Shown here: positions 40,600 through 54,200 of the stretch, piece after piece
Layout: each line of letters starts with the position of its first letter
How positions within the stretch are numbered: the first letter of the stretch is position 1
DNA from: Babylonia areolata
Taxonomy: Eukaryota; Mollusca; Gastropoda; Neogastropoda; Buccinidae
NCBI RefSeq assembly: GCF_041734735.1
Contig: NC_134905.1
Span: 5,581,070 to 5,645,069 of the forward strand
Length of the DNA stretch: 64,000 bases
Direction of reading: 5' to 3'
Position numbers and translations under genes: made by a program
Notes under the pieces: model-generated
Database searches by the model: none
The model's input: only the letters and a program-made list of their open reading frames with translations
What the model was told of the DNA's origin: nothing

Positions 40600-43549
40600 T
40601 TTCCTTTTTTTTTTTTTTTTTTTTTGTCTGTGTAGTGTCTCTTAATCTGACAAATTACTTCAATACTGGTGTTGTTGTTGTTTTTAGGGTGTGTGTGTGG
40701 GGGGGGGGGGGGGGGGAGGGGGGCAGGGGGGGGGTTCTGCGGGGAGGGTGGGGTGTTCTGCAGGGGGATGGGAGGGTGTGGGGGGTGGGGGGGAATGTTT
40801 TGAGTAGGTTTGTGTATGGCAGCTGTACTGTTGGTTTGGTTTGGTTTTTCTGGAAGAGGTTTTTTTGTTTTTTTTGGGAGGGGGGGGGGGGGGGGATGAG
40901 AGGCTGGTTGGCAGGGGTATGTCTTTTTCAGTTGGCTCGTAGTATTTCTGTTAAAAAAAAAAAAAAAAAAAAGAAAGAAAAAAAAGAAAAATCTGTTTTT
41001 TTTGGGGGGGTTTTGGGTTGTTTTTTTTGGGGGGGGGGGGGGGTTGGGAGTGGGGGGGGGGGAGAGGGCATAACACACTAGGGTCTTATTTGTTGGTGTT
41101 GTGTGCCCAAGGCCAAACTACTGCTCAGGAGAAAATTAAGGACATGTTTTTTTGTTTTGGGGTGGTTTATTTCTTCTTTTTTTTTCTTTCTTTTTTTTAT
41201 TTTTTTATATCTTTTCTCTTATTTTGAGGGGTGGGGTGGGGGCTGGGGGTGGGATTGTTTTTTCCACCAGTGCTTCCAGAAGAGTTATCAAACACTTTTT
41301 TTTTTTTTAACCTTTGAACCCTACGTTGAATTAGTAGTAGTAGTAGTAGTAAGGAGAAAGAACTCCAGCAGACTTCTTTGCGACCATCCATGGCTCAGAT
41401 TTGGAAGACAGTTTTGAGCGTTTATGATTTGTTTTTTTTTTGTTTGTTTGTTTTTTTTGTGTGTGTGTGTTATGTGTCCTGAGCCCAAGCACATCTCAGG
41501 CAATAATTAGCATTCTTTTTTTTCTTTTTTTAAAATTTTTTTATCCACGTAATAGTGCTTTTTGAAGAAGTATGCAAACTTCTGTTTTTGAGTTATCAAG
41601 CCTTTTTTTTTAAAATTAATTTTTTTTTTTTTTTTTTAACCATGCATGAATCATTACTGATCAGTAAGTAGGAACAATTTTGGCAGACGTCTGGGTGACT
41701 TTCCACTGAGGTTTGAATGCAGTTTTGATAATTTATGAGGTGATTTTTTGGGGGGTGGGGGGGTGGGGGGTGGGGGAAGGAGTGGAAGGTTTTAGGGGGT
41801 ATGAGGGTGAGAGAGAGGGGGTGAGGTGATTTTTGGGGGAGAGACTGGGGGGGACGGGTGGTGTGGATCAAGGTACGTGTATGTCGGAAAAGAGGGTATG
41901 CAACCTGCTGACCAACGTAGATCAAATTAGACTATATTGTCAAGTTGTGGTGGACAGTTTCTGAACCTAGCTGGATTTTTTTTTTTTTTTTTTTTTTTTT
42001 AAACCCCACATGGTGAAAATTGATATAAAACTGTTCAGGTTTTGTTATGCGTTTTAGATGAAAGTGCGGGTAATTTCTCATCCATGGAGTGACGTAAGTA
42101 CAGCAAAGCATTGAACTGATGCTTTGAGTATTCCTTTCAAGTAAGATAATGTTTCAGTTAGGTGAGGGTTTTTGTTTTGTTTTTGTTTTGTTTTTAAGGT
42201 GTAATCCTCTAAGTTTCACAAGACAGAGATTTTTTTGTCAATGTGTATTTTTCAGGGATCGCTTTTTCTATTTTTTAACAGTTTTGAATGTCAAAGAATT
42301 ATTTTGTACAGTCTTGGAAAAACCACAAACTTTGTTGACAAGAAAATCAACGTTCTCTTCTACTCATTGTTACTGATTGTGTGATTTATTTTTCACCGTT
42401 TTTTTTTTTTCTTTTGTGCTGTGTCATTCTAACCTTTGTTGCATTATTATTATTATTATTTTTTTTTTACATTTCCTTTCCTGTGTGTTGTATTTATCCA
42501 GACTCATTTGTAGCATGCGTGCAGACACAAATTTTCCATGTCTTTCACTTTTTCTAAAACACGTAAGTTCCGGCTGCACGGAATTTCTTCTCTGACGGCT
42601 TTACAGGTTATTTAATATTGTTTGTCTCATGCTTTTGTGTTTGATATTGATAACTGTAAACATTATGAAGTTTTTCACCTTAAGTCTCTTTGTTTTCATT
42701 TTTTGTTCGATGATCAAGCACTACGTTTCTTTTTTCAGTGAAAGCTTTTGTGTCTTGATTTTCATAACTGCAAGCAGTTAGAACTTTGTTATTCTTATAT
42801 TCTGAATGCCTTTTTCTTTTTTCCCTTTTTTTTTTTATCAAGTTCATATTTCTTTTTCAAAAATGTTTTTGTTTGATATAAAAATGTTTTTGTTTGATAT
42901 TCATAAGTTCTATAATCATTCTTGCAAGTCTTTCAATTGATTTTTATGAAGACCTTTTTACTTTTTGTGTAATCGAGCTAACATTTATATATTTTTTTCT
43001 TCTTCATTTTTTTTTTTAATTAAAAAATTTAACATGGCTCTCCACTTACTGACCGTAGAAATTCAGCCATGCTCTGAGTGATTGGTTATATACTCTGCTT
43101 TCTAGGTGTTCCTTCCTTGTTCGTTCATGTTTGAAAAGAAAAAAAAAAAGGTTCAATGAAATGTAGGTGGTTGGTTATCATTTTAATTGTATCGATTTCC
43201 TACTTCCTGATTTTGTATGTGAAAAATGCATCCATAGATAATATGTTTAGAATCAGTGCACTTTGATATATTTTTTTGGGTTGTGGGTAACCTGCACAAT
43301 GTTACGTGCTGTTCGTGAAGATTCAAGAAGATGTTTTATTTTGATATATTGCTCTGTGGACTGGTGTGTAGAGGTAGAGAACTGTTTTGTCGGTTGCTCA
43401 ACTTCGTAGATCGTTTATAGACTTTTCTGATCTCTTCCATGGCTTATATAATATCACTTTTGTAGTGACAGATGATGTTGTCACGATTGTTTATGGATTT
43501 TTCTTTTTCTGAGGTTGTGATCAGATATAAATCAGGAAATGGTTTGACT

Positions 43550-43582
<33 letters not shown>

Positions 43583-43640
43583 GTGTGTGTGTGTGTGAGT
43601 GTGTGAGTGAATGAAGATAATACTGTGTGTATGTATGTAT
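40600..43640 (+). other. T- and G-homopolymer-rich intergenic sequence
   Basis: Long T runs and poly-G blocks (40690-40790, 40880-40895, 41008-41060, 41745-41850). No coding sequence recognised. The T bias on plus is the same as in the TMTC4 3' flank. Confidence 0.6.
43548..43612. repeat. TG microsatellite
   Basis: (TG)n with gtgag interruptions. Confidence 0.95.
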
Positions 43641-43711
43641 GTATGAATGCAAGTACAATTAATCGGAAGGGGGAAAACCCACAAAAAACAACACACATTA
43701 CACACAAATAT

Positions 43712-43717
43712 AATAAA
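43712..43717 (+). promoter_or_regulatory. Plus-strand AATAAA near the convergent boundary
   Basis: AATAAA in a TA/CA-rich context, followed by a T-run at 43732-43746. Candidate for a distal poly(A) site of plus-strand transcription; unsupported except by position at the strand-bias switch. Confidence 0.25.
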
Positions 43718-43762
43718 AGATACACACACATTTTTTTTTTTTTTTTAACCATTCCTTCAACA

Positions 43763-43768
43763 TTTATT
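43763..43768 (-). promoter_or_regulatory. Minus-strand AATAAA candidate for the distal FBXO45 3' end
   Basis: Reads AATAAA on the minus strand, followed 19 nt later by a genomic A-run (43742-43730 region). It sits where A/T strand bias flips. A plus-strand AATAAA is 50 bp away at 43712-43717. Confidence 0.3.
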
Positions 43769-44540
43769 CCCATTCATTATTTTCATCACTTTGAGCTGAA
43801 CACTCAGTTTTTTCCATCCATCCATCCATCCATCCAACCCCATTTATCCCTCCTGAACTCAAATATTTACAACACTGCATTCATTAAAAAAATTATTTAA
43901 AAAAAAAAAAAAAATCACTGTAATTTTCACCATTCTTCATAAATGTGAGCAAAAAAACTAGTCAAGTGTAAAAGCATGTATTCACTTCCAAAAAATTCAA
44001 CACATCAAACAACACTCGGCATATGTCTTCCACACGCAATACTTGTCGCAATGTTTAAAAAAAACTCTCCATGCAAAAAAAACAAAAAAACTCTTGCAAA
44101 ACATGTATTCACCAACGTAATTATTCTTCATCACAGCAACAAGCAACTCCGGCTTTCTTTGTACAGATTTTAAATCACTGCACTGCAGGCATCAAAACTT
44201 GCTGACAAAAAAAGAAAAAAAAAAAAGTTCAACGCATCACAAGCTTTTTCATTCTTTTCTCACAGCTCTAAAACAACTCTCAAAAACATGAAACCTGACT
44301 GAAAAAAAAAAAAAAAAAAAGTGTACAGCACAAACACATCTATCTATATTCAAAAGCGAATCAAGTAAATCATCATGCAAAACTCAAAATCATAGAATCC
44401 GTTTAACAGATTCAACGACGGAGAAACTGGAACACCACAAAAATCTTTTTATAAGACAGGAACTGCTTCCAGGTGTATAGTCATCAATCAAACAAAGAAA
44501 AACAAAGCCACCTAAACTGAAAGGCATGCAGACATAAAAA

Positions 44541-44988
44541 ACAAGAGAGGTAAGGCCCTCAAGACTCACTTGTGGCAAATTAAGTCCCCTAGAGTAATTA
44601 CAGAGTAATTTCCCTTTTTTACTATCTGCACCAAAACGTTTGCAAAATAAATAAAACTTCCACGCTTAGGAAAAGAAGTTCCCGTTTGAACAAAAAATGA
44701 TATTAATGAATACAAAAAATATAACAGTAAACGCAGTTTGCATATAATTAGGCTTCATTTTTTATATTTTTTTGTGCCCATCCCAGAGGTGCAATATTGT
44801 TTTAAACATGATGACTGGAAAGAACTGAATTTTTCCTATTTTTATGCCTAATTTGGTGTCAACTGACAAAGTATTTGCAGAGAAAATGTCAATGTTAAAG
44901 TTTACCGCGGACACACAGACACACACACAGACAACCGAACACCGGGTTAAAACATAGACTCACTTTGTTTACACAAGTGAGTCAAAAA
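44541..44988 (+). mobile_element. HINE-like element, copy 4, short form, opposite orientation
   Basis: Starts acaagagaggtaaggccctc-aagactcacttgtg, ends with hairpin gactcactttgtttacacaa-gtgagtc. Confidence 0.85.
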
Positions 44989-44999
44989 AGGAAAAAAGA

Positions 45000-46120
45000 A
45001 GAAGTAACAATCAAATGAAAAAAGAACAAAAACAAAACAAAAAAAACCCCACCAGCTTTATAATGGCTATATTTAACAAAAATTCATGATGTATATGCAT
45101 ACAGTTGTCTATCCAACAGAACAGTCTTTTTAAATCAAATTGGCATTCAGCTAAGAAAAAAAAAGAAAGAAAAATAAAATAGATTAAAGACAAAAAACAC
45201 TGCTTTCTGTTAACCAAGTTTGGGAATTAGGTGATTGTGTATAAAAAGAAGAAGAAGAAGAAGAAAAAAATAAAATAAAATAAACAAAATTAAAATCAAA
45301 TAATGTCATAAAAAAAACAACAAAAAAACATAAACAAAAAATGTGGAAAAATCCACACTGATAGGAAAAACAAATTTATCCATCCAAGATAATTCTCATC
45401 TCGATCTATCAATCTGTCTGATATATTGTTAAGCTGATTTATTTTTGGCTTACTCTGCCGCTAGTTGGCCACTGAAATACTGTTCACTGAAAAAATATAA
45501 ATCATCCCAAATAAAAAGGTATGACGAAGCCGTAGACATGGTTCACAACCTCCCAATGATTAAAAAAAACAACCAAAAAACCCAATTCAATTATGACATT
45601 AATAGTGGTCAATAAAATTTAGCAACATAATCAGCTTGTAAAATTTAAAACCTTAATCAGGTTAATGTTAAAACGAAGTTTTATCTGGTAAGTTAAAAAA
45701 ACAAAAACAAACAAACAAAAAATCCACACTCAGTTATAATTGATAATATTGATGTATATTAGTACAAAAGTGAAAAAAACCCAACTATATATATATATAA
45801 AAAATAAAAATTGAAATAATAAAAAGCATTATTTCCACAATTACAAACAATAAAAGTATAAGAAATTTAAAAAAATAAGTCGCTTTCGAAATATTATCTG
45901 ATTTCAAATTACAGTCTGACAAATCTAATCCCTGAGTATGCTAAAAGTATCATCAAAAAGACATAATTATAGACAAAAAACACTAACGAAAGAGCAACCA
46001 GCGCCCTTCATAGTGTCGACAATCTCATTGCCTGATCATCAGTAAACAGTAGCCTAGCAAACTTGTGATCATTCAGTGCACATAGGTGGACAGAAAAGAA
46101 CATTTACTTTCCAGAAAAGA
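45000..46120. other. Unassigned A-rich intergenic sequence
   Basis: A homopolymers, a GAA tract (45246-45270) and a 40-bp SINE-B scrap at 45340-45375 (aaaaatccacactgatagga). No gene. Confidence 0.4.
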
Positions 46121-46124
46121 GCTG

Positions 46125-46240
46125 TTTAAATGGTCCTAAAAAGAAATAGTGTCATTTAAATGGTCCTAAAAGGCAAATCATGTCATTTAAATGGTCCTAC
46201 AATGCAAATAGTGTCATTTAAATGGCCTGAAAAGGCAAAA
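46125..46240. repeat. 33-bp tandem repeat, 4 copies
   Basis: Units of gtcatttaaatggtcctaaa plus aggcaaata. Confidence 0.9.
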
Positions 46241-46249
46241 AAGAGAGGT

Positions 46250-46288
<39 letters not shown>

Positions 46289-47110
46289 GGTAAAAAAAAG
46301 AGGAAATTTCTAACTCATATTTTTTCCAGACAATAAAAAATACTACTGATATACTACACTTCGCCTTCCTGATAACGATGTCTAAAATGAAAATGGACAG
46401 CAAAATTTACACCGACCAGTGGTGAGAGTAGGGATGGGGGTGTGTGGGGGTGGTGGTGTAAGTGGGGAGCGCAAACTGCTGCAAATTATAATGTATAACT
46501 ACACCTTCACTCAGATATGATTACTTTGGCACCAGCTGAAGCGAACTGACAGTTATTTGCATCTGCTTGTTCTCTCTTTACCTACTTGCATTATATAATT
46601 TTACATAATTTTATCCTGAAGCAAAATAACTAACATACTTTTCAACAACTCCAGTGCGTAATTTCATCCTCACGAGTAACACAAATCAACACACTTATTT
46701 TCAAATAAACTTGGTGTATAATTCTAACTGTATAATGTTACTGACATAAATCATTATAGTAATTTTCAAATAGCCATTATGTATAATCTTACCACCATTA
46801 CAATGCAAGTGACACAAACTGGTATTTTTCAATAATTGCTGTGCATGATTTTACGTTTACAAAAAAATCTGACGCAAAAAGGCAAATGAACACAGGTAAT
46901 TTAAAACTGCTACGTCTTTTACACTTTTCACTCACACTGGATTATCATATCGATCAAAAGAGCACGAATGTTCAAATCAAATTTGCCCACATTAAAATTC
47001 TGATTCACTTTACATCTCACTGCTTGAGGCCCACAAAGCCACACTTGAGGTTGAAAGCAGGCTGAAGGCAAAAATCATCCCATAATTTTTTTTTTTTTTT
47101 TTCTAAAAAA

Positions 47111-47525
47111 TGTATTTGTATTTCTTTTTATCACAACAGATTTCTCTGTGTGAAATTCGGGCTGCTCTCCCCAGGGAGATTGCGTCGCTATACTACAGCG
47201 TCACCGCCCCCACCCCCCCCCCTTTTTTTTTGTTTTTTTTTTCCTGCATGCAGTTTTATTTGTCTTTCCTATCGAAGTGGATTTTTCCTACAGAATTTTG
47301 CCAGGAACAACCCTTTTGTTGCTGTAGGTTCTTTTACGTGCGCTAAGTGCATGCTGCACATGGGACCTCGGTTTATCGTCTCATCCGAAGGACTAGCTTC
47401 CAGACCACCACTCAAGGTCTAGTGGAGGGGGAGAAAATACTGGCGGCTGAGCTATGATTCGAACCAGCGCACTCAGATTCTCTCGCTTCCTGGGCGGACG
47501 CGTTACCTCTAGGCCAACACTCCAC
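47111..47525 (-). mobile_element. SINE-B copy 7 (full length)
   Basis: tgtatttgtatttcttttta tail to ctctaggccaacactccac head; B box gattcgaaccagcgcac. Confidence 0.88.
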
Positions 47526-47912
47526 TGAAATGAAAGTAAGAAGAGAAAGGAAAAAACAAAACCATTACCCGAGACAAAAAAAACAAGGCAGTAAAAACTA
47601 TGACGTAAAATCAGCAAACAAATCTTGTCCGCTCTGAAAACCAGACACCCCAGGCTAATCTCGTTGATTAATCTCTGCAGGATGAACTGATGCAGACGCT
47701 AGCACAGTAAGCATGATTCAACATGAATGGTGAGGGTGATAATAGTCTAGCCAACCCCCCCCGGTCCCCCCCCCCCCCCACCCTGCCTCCCCACCCCCCC
47801 CACCTCCCTCATTCTAAACAACAAGAAGAAGAAATAAACATATAAACACAAACACTTGATCAAAAACACATATTACATAACACCTAAATAAAACAGAAAT
47901 CTTGGTTAATCC

Positions 47913-47947
<35 letters not shown>

Positions 47948-48737
47948 ATCACATCTAAGCAGAAACCAAACAGAAAACACTCAACTGAAAACAGATGCAC
48001 ACATATTCTGCAAGTGCAAGAACCCCCCCACCCCCACCCCCCCACCCACTCCCCCCACTCAACACACCCTCCAGAAAAAAATGTAGTTAATCAAAACCAT
48101 ACACAAACATGCATGTAAAAAAAATAACAACAAAATCTTGCGCTCTAGTTCTAATGCTGCATGTAAATAAAATAAAAAACAACAACAACAAAACAAGTTC
48201 AAACTCCAAAACTGCATGCTCATGTCCTCATCATCAAAAAACAAACAAAAAAAATCGGTATTTTATAAACACTTTGATTCTTATTCTCTTTCATTCTCTC
48301 TTTCTCCATGTCATTCTCTGAGTTCTCTCATCCCGAACCAGTGATCATGATCATGGGTAAAACACACATGATCAAACCATCCACCAATCGTACCCTTCAC
48401 TCATTAGAACAACCTATGTACAAAACTCCACCAGAACATTTCAAACAAGCTTGAAATAACATTCATTTTTCTCACAATGCTGAAACACATTTCATGTCTG
48501 AAAGTCGGGAAAAAAAGAAGAAAAAAAAAGAAAGAAATATTAGGAAAAATAAAATTTCACAATTACAATCAATCACTCTCCTTTTGTTAAAAACGTAAAA
48601 AAATACCCTGATTTTATTCTGGAAAGTACTTAAAGACCGTCTTGCAAATAAAAAAACCCAAAAACATCATCTTCTGAAACATCATTGTCTTTGTGTTTTC
48701 CTCAAAAGAAGGGAGAGAGAGAGTGAATAGATGTTTA

Positions 48738-48835
48738 GCATTACGTGAAGGACTATGACTCTCAAACAAGGAGGCAAGATTGCACTGGCTCTTAGTGCTG
48801 CAGCCAAGTATGCCATACGCACAAACAACAATTGT
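48738..48835. repeat. Repeat E fragment
   Basis: gtgaaggactatgactctca, aggaggcaagattgcactgg and gtgctgcagcc match 59222-59285. Confidence 0.75.
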
Positions 48836-49019
48836 TTTTGGGGTTTTTTTTTATTATTAAGGTATGACCGTTCTTCGACACACACACATATGAGATCATG
48901 CCTTTCTCGTTTATCCTGTTGTTTCCACTTGCGGAATGGCAACCGCGAGTATCTAAAGAATGTCCACAGCATTTGGAACCCTGAGCTGATTACATATTTA
49001 TACGAGTTACAATGAAACA

Positions 49020-49215
49020 ATAACCAAAAATATGTCTTTCAAAAGTATCTGTCCATCTGTCTACAGCAATCCATCTCTCTACCTACCCAGATACAAGTAT
49101 GTAAATGCCCACTCATACTTCAGTAAACGAGTGAACAAGAGAGCTGAAGCCCACAAATGCAAAAGATCAGCTGTTGATTATGTTGAACAAAACACTGGAA
49201 CAGCTTTTACATTAT
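49020..49215 (+). mobile_element. Old SINE-A 3' remnant (weak)
   Basis: aatgcccactcatacttcag and gctgaagcccacaaatgcaa resemble the 3' end of SINE-A. Confidence 0.4.
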
Positions 49216-49664
49216 TTTTGGTTAAAAAGTAAGTAAATAAAATGATAAAATCAAAACAAAAAAACTGGGCCTTTTATTGAATGACTGATAAGCTTACATA
49301 CATATACATATATATATATATTTTTTTTTTTTCATTAATGATTTCCCCAATTCAAAGTTGAAAGACCAGTTGAAAGTTTTTTTGTTTTTTTTCTGTCTCT
49401 CTGTTTTTCAACATACACAGAACAACTGATCTGGTGATGAATGGCTATTGAATACAGTATATATTTCAGAAAATGTGTTTAAAAAAACAACAAAGACAAC
49501 AAAAAAAACATATATTCAAATATAAAATGAATACAAAAAATTAAAACATTATTGGCTTTTGGCATTTTTTGCACTGAAACTGTGAATCATGTTAAGACTC
49601 GTAATTAATAGAGAGTAGATTTCAACATCTGATTTCATTTTTCACACATAAATACACATCATGA

Positions 49665-49667
49665 CAT

Positions 49668-49711
<44 letters not shown>

Positions 49712-49712
49712 C
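49665..49712. repeat. CA microsatellite
   Basis: (CA)n. Confidence 0.95.
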
Positions 49713-50489
49713 TATCAGCTTATTCCAACAATATCACATTTAACGGATTGAAAACATAATTCTTGTTTTGACAAAAGCAGATTCGAACCTGGAACCCACT
49801 GATAATGCCATCGTCAGTCAAAAGCAGTAGTTTACAGGTAATGTGCTGGGGAAGGTATGCTCTCAAAACACCACACACACACACACACACACACGCACGT
49901 GCTGTACATAACATAACACATTCATCACTTTCTGCAAAATCTCTCAAACATTCAGAAATCCCTGTACGCTCCTTTTCACTTTTTTGTCAGCCACTTTTTT
50001 TTTCTTTTTTTTTGTTGTTGCAGTATTCCCTTTCATGAAAATCACTCATGAATATTTTGCTGAAAAAGAGACATTTTGTTTGTTTTGTCATTTTCAGTCC
50101 ACAATTTCTCGTATAGTTGAAATGTACAGTTCCATGCCCAACTGTTCATAAACATTTACTCATTCTTTCAAAACATTTTCATAAATGTGCAGTTTGGAGA
50201 GAAAAAAAAAAAAAAAAAATTAACCCCCCCAAAACACACACATACAAAAACAAACAAAAGCATGTCAACTTATTTGCGTTATATGGCATCATCAGCCCAC
50301 AAAACATCTGTTCTGCTAATTGCGATACCCTTATTTATGCATCAAAGACACATCACAGACTGTCATATGCATATGCATCCACTTGTACACACCCACATCC
50401 ACACACTAACACGCACACAGCCACAATCCTTGCAAGGAACGATTCCCTTATGTACCAAAGAGGCACACACACACACATTGTATGCATAC

Positions 50490-50885
50490 ACACTCACTCT
50501 CTCCCACACGCTCACTCTCTCTCCCACACGCTCACTCTCTCCCACACGCTCACTCTCTCTCTCACACGCTCACTCTCTCTCACACATGCGCACTCTCTCT
50601 CACACATGCGCACTCTCTCTCTCCCACACGTGCACTCTCTCTCCCACACGCCACTCTCTCCCAAACCCTCACTCTCTCTCCCACACGCTCACTCTCTCTC
50701 TCACACATGCGCACTCTCTCTCACACACGCGCACTCTCTCTCTCCCACACCCTCACTCTCTCTCCCACACGCTCACTCTCTCTCCCACACGCTCTCTCTC
50801 ACACACGCTCACTCTCTCTCCCACACGCTCTCTCTCTCTCCCACACGCTCACTCTCTCTCACACACGCGCACTCTCAAAACCTCC
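50490..50885. repeat. CTCTCTCCCACACGCTCA-type minisatellite
   Basis: About 20 imperfect 18-20 bp units; gives His/Ser/Leu frames that are not genes. Confidence 0.95.
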
Positions 50886-51102
50886 CTCCTCACATACTCA
50901 CACACTTACTCCCCACCCCCCACCACACACAACCACCCACTCACTACCCTCTGGCCTTGAAAGAGAGAGAGAGAGAGAGAGAAGAGAAAACCCCATGCTG
51001 AACTGAGCTCTCTGTGAGTGTTGTGTCCATGGCAACAAGAAAAAAAACAACAACACATGAGCATGGTGCGATGTGATTGGCTGGACAGAGGACCAATCAG
51101 AA

Positions 51103-51212
51103 TCAGCCGTCCAGCGGAGGACCCAGGTACACCATGGAGATTTCCGTGTTGCCGTACACTGCAGACACCGCCGGGTACAGCTGAGCGTCAGGCAGCCCTC
51201 GAAATGCAACTC
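51103..51212 (-). CDS. FBXO45: FBXO45 terminal coding exon 3
   Basis: Completes Gly217, then [35 protein letters not shown] and TGA. Acceptor gggcag|gagttg. The C-terminal PLDG matches the invariant end of the family. Confidence 0.96.
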
Positions 51213-54200
51213 CTGCCCAGTGAGATTTTCATGGTTACTGAGAGCGAGAAACATACAAGGCTTTGGAAATGGGGGGAAGTGAGAGCCCCCCATAATTGCA
51301 TAGAGAGATTTTTTTAACATTGACATTTTCTCTGCAAATACTTTGTCAGCTGACACCAAATTTGGCATAAAAAAAGGAAAAATTCAGTTCTTTCCAGTCA
51401 TCTTGTTTAAAACAATATTGCACCTCTGGGATGGGCACAAAAAAATTAAAAAAAGAAGCCTAATTATATGCAAACTGCATTTTACTGTTACATTTATATT
51501 TTTTGTATTCTCTGAACTTGGCACTTTGACCTCTTATTATGACACAACAACAAGAGGAGTCATTATTATCATTTTTTGTTCAAACAGGAACTTCTTTTGC
51601 TAAGCATGGAATTTTTATTTATTTTGCAAACGTTTTGGTGCAGATAGTAAAAAAGGGAAATTACTCTGTAATTAATGCTAGGGGACTTAATTTATCACAA
51701 GTGAGTCTTGAAGGCCTTGCCTCTCTTGTTTTATAATCTAATAGTGCACAAGGCTTATTAATGAGTAATGAAATGAGTTTTGTATTTTAATTTTTGAAAG
51801 TAAGCGCCAACACGATTTTTCTAAGTATTCACTGTGTCCGCCCGTCGATAGTGATTGCGCCTTAATATGAGCTCGATCGCCCAATCGGGCAAAGTAGTTT
51901 TGTGACCCGTTTCATGATGACATCAGACACAAAATGAGAACGCCAAAGAATCGATAGACAGCCATAAAATAAACTTTGCCGTATGCAGAGCACAGGAGCA
52001 GGAGTCAAAATGGCTGCCGGAAAAAGAGGGCGCTGGTCAGGGACGCAAAGGGGAGGTAACCTACTTCGAGAGGTTATCAGCTGTAGCTACTTTTGTTTTC
52101 TCCTCATAGGCGGGTAGCGGTTTGCACAGGGCAGGAATCAGACCCCTGCCGGAGTCTGCACTAGTGGGTCACGGTTAAGTATGTGTAGTTAAGTTTATAT
52201 TTTGTCCCCAACTAATTTCTTATGTTAATGATCAGTTTTGAACTAATGGAAGTTTTCAGTTCATGAAATCTAACATTTGTTTTTTGGCGACTTCATCTGT
52301 AAATATTTCTTACCCATACAAATGGGTCGTCTGTGGGGGGGGAGTCAGGGGAGCTAACTGGCAGTGCTGAGTTAACACTTTACAGAGTACTGCACAAGGA
52401 TGGTGCCAGAATGGTTAAGACATTGACATGGTCTGCCAATACAGAGCCTGTGAGGGTCTGGGTTCAATTCTTGCTCTTGCCCTTTCTCCCATGTCTGAAC
52501 GGAAATCAGACAGAGAATCTACAGTCTGAGTCATTCAGATGAGACGATAAACCCAGGTCCTGTGTGAACCCATGGCGACAAAAGTACTGTCCTCTGGCAA
52601 AATTCTGTACACGAAATCCACAGGTGATATGTACACAAATCGAAATAGCATAGCATAGAATAGAATATGTCTTTATTACCAAGTGTACCGGGGTCACAAG
52701 AAATACGCACTCAAGGCCTGACTAGCGTGTCGAGCTATGCTGCTATCAGGCACACTGAACTCACCAAAGAACTTGTTTTTGTCATTTTTCTGTTCATACA
52801 ACTTCCAACTTCCAAGTTAACTTAAGAAGTATCTTCTTTTTTCAAACGAAAAGAAAAAAAACCCTCAGTTTTTCTCTCATTAAACTCACCTAAGAACTCG
52901 TAGTTTTTTTCAAAGGCCAACGTGTTGTCCTCACAGTCTAGTATCACTCGTATCCTCTCCCCAACCTGCACAATACACATCACGTGCACACCTGTCAGTG
53001 TGTCACACAGGTAAAACCCAAAAAAAACTGTTCAGTTCAGTTACTCAAAGAGGTGTCATAGCGTTTGGACAAATCCATATAAATTTACATGTATGCCACA
53101 CAGATGTCTGACCAGTAGCGTAACCCAACACACTCGGTCATGCCTTGAAAAAAAAAAGAGAAAAAAAATTTGAAAGGGATGCATTTACAAATAAAGGGAT
53201 GTCATCAAATCAATGAACAGATAAATCAGAACAGACATATCTAAAAATAAAATGAAATGAAAATAAGTAAGCAAATAGAGAAAGAAACAAAATGGAACGT
53301 TGAAAAAAAAAAAAAGGACAATAATAAACAAACACACAGAAGTGAGAGAGAGAGAGTCGCAGAGAGACAGAGAGTCACAGACAGAGAGAGAGAGAGAGAG
53401 GGAGAGAAAGAATGCATCAAAATTATACAAATTATATATCATTACAGTCTACAGCAACCTACAGAAATTAAATATATAGGAGAATTTTATAGACTGTATT
53501 TACGGTAGTTCTAAACATCAAAACTTCCTGAAATATCACCACCTGTGTGAATATGTGGCTCATTGCAAAACACCACCATCTCCTGTAACATCCTACACCA
53601 CCTGTGTGAATATGGCTCATCGCGAAACACCACCATCTCATGTAACATCCTACACCACCTGTGTGAATATGGCTCATTGCGAAACACCACCATCTCCTGT
53701 AACATCCTACACCACCTGTGTGAATATGGCTCATCGCGAAACACCACCATCTCCTGTAACATCCTACACCACCTGTGTGAATATGGCTCATCGCAAAACA
53801 CCACCATCTCATGTAACATCCTACACCACCTGTGTGAATATGGCTCATCGCGAAACACCGCCATCTCCTGTAACATCCTACACCACCTGTGTGAATATGG
53901 CTCATCGCGAAACACCACCATCTCCTGTAACATCCTACACCACCTCTGTGAATATGGCTCATCGCGAAACACCACCATCTCCTGTAACATCCTACACCAC
54001 CTGTGTGAATATGGCTCATCGCAAAACACCACCATCTCATGTAACATCCTACACCACCTGTGTGAATATGGCTCATCGCGAAACACCGCCATCTCCTGTA
54101 ACATCCTAGTCAGCACCTCATGAAAATCAAAATGTCCAAACAGACTGCTGGAGAGATTTCTGCTGACATAACTTAAATTATAAGAGGCACGTCACATGAT

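Larger units (their letters stand above)
43740..51102 (-). other. FBXO45 3' flank / possible long 3'UTR
   Basis: No coding sequence seen. The plus strand is A-rich with many A homopolymers, so the FBXO45 sense strand is T-rich, the same polarity as known introns here. It holds one HINE-like element, one SINE-B, a 33-bp tandem repeat, CA tracts and a CT/CA minisatellite. FBXO45 mRNAs are long in other animals, but the true end cannot be fixed from sequence. Confidence 0.3.

Noticed and set aside
50117-51006. His/Ser/Leu-rich 290-codon frame
   Set aside because: CT/CA minisatellite translation in the FBXO45 3' flank.
53468-54123. Open frames of 180-200 codons on both strands
   Set aside because: Produced by the 57-bp satellite; sequence composition identical in every unit and located in an intron.
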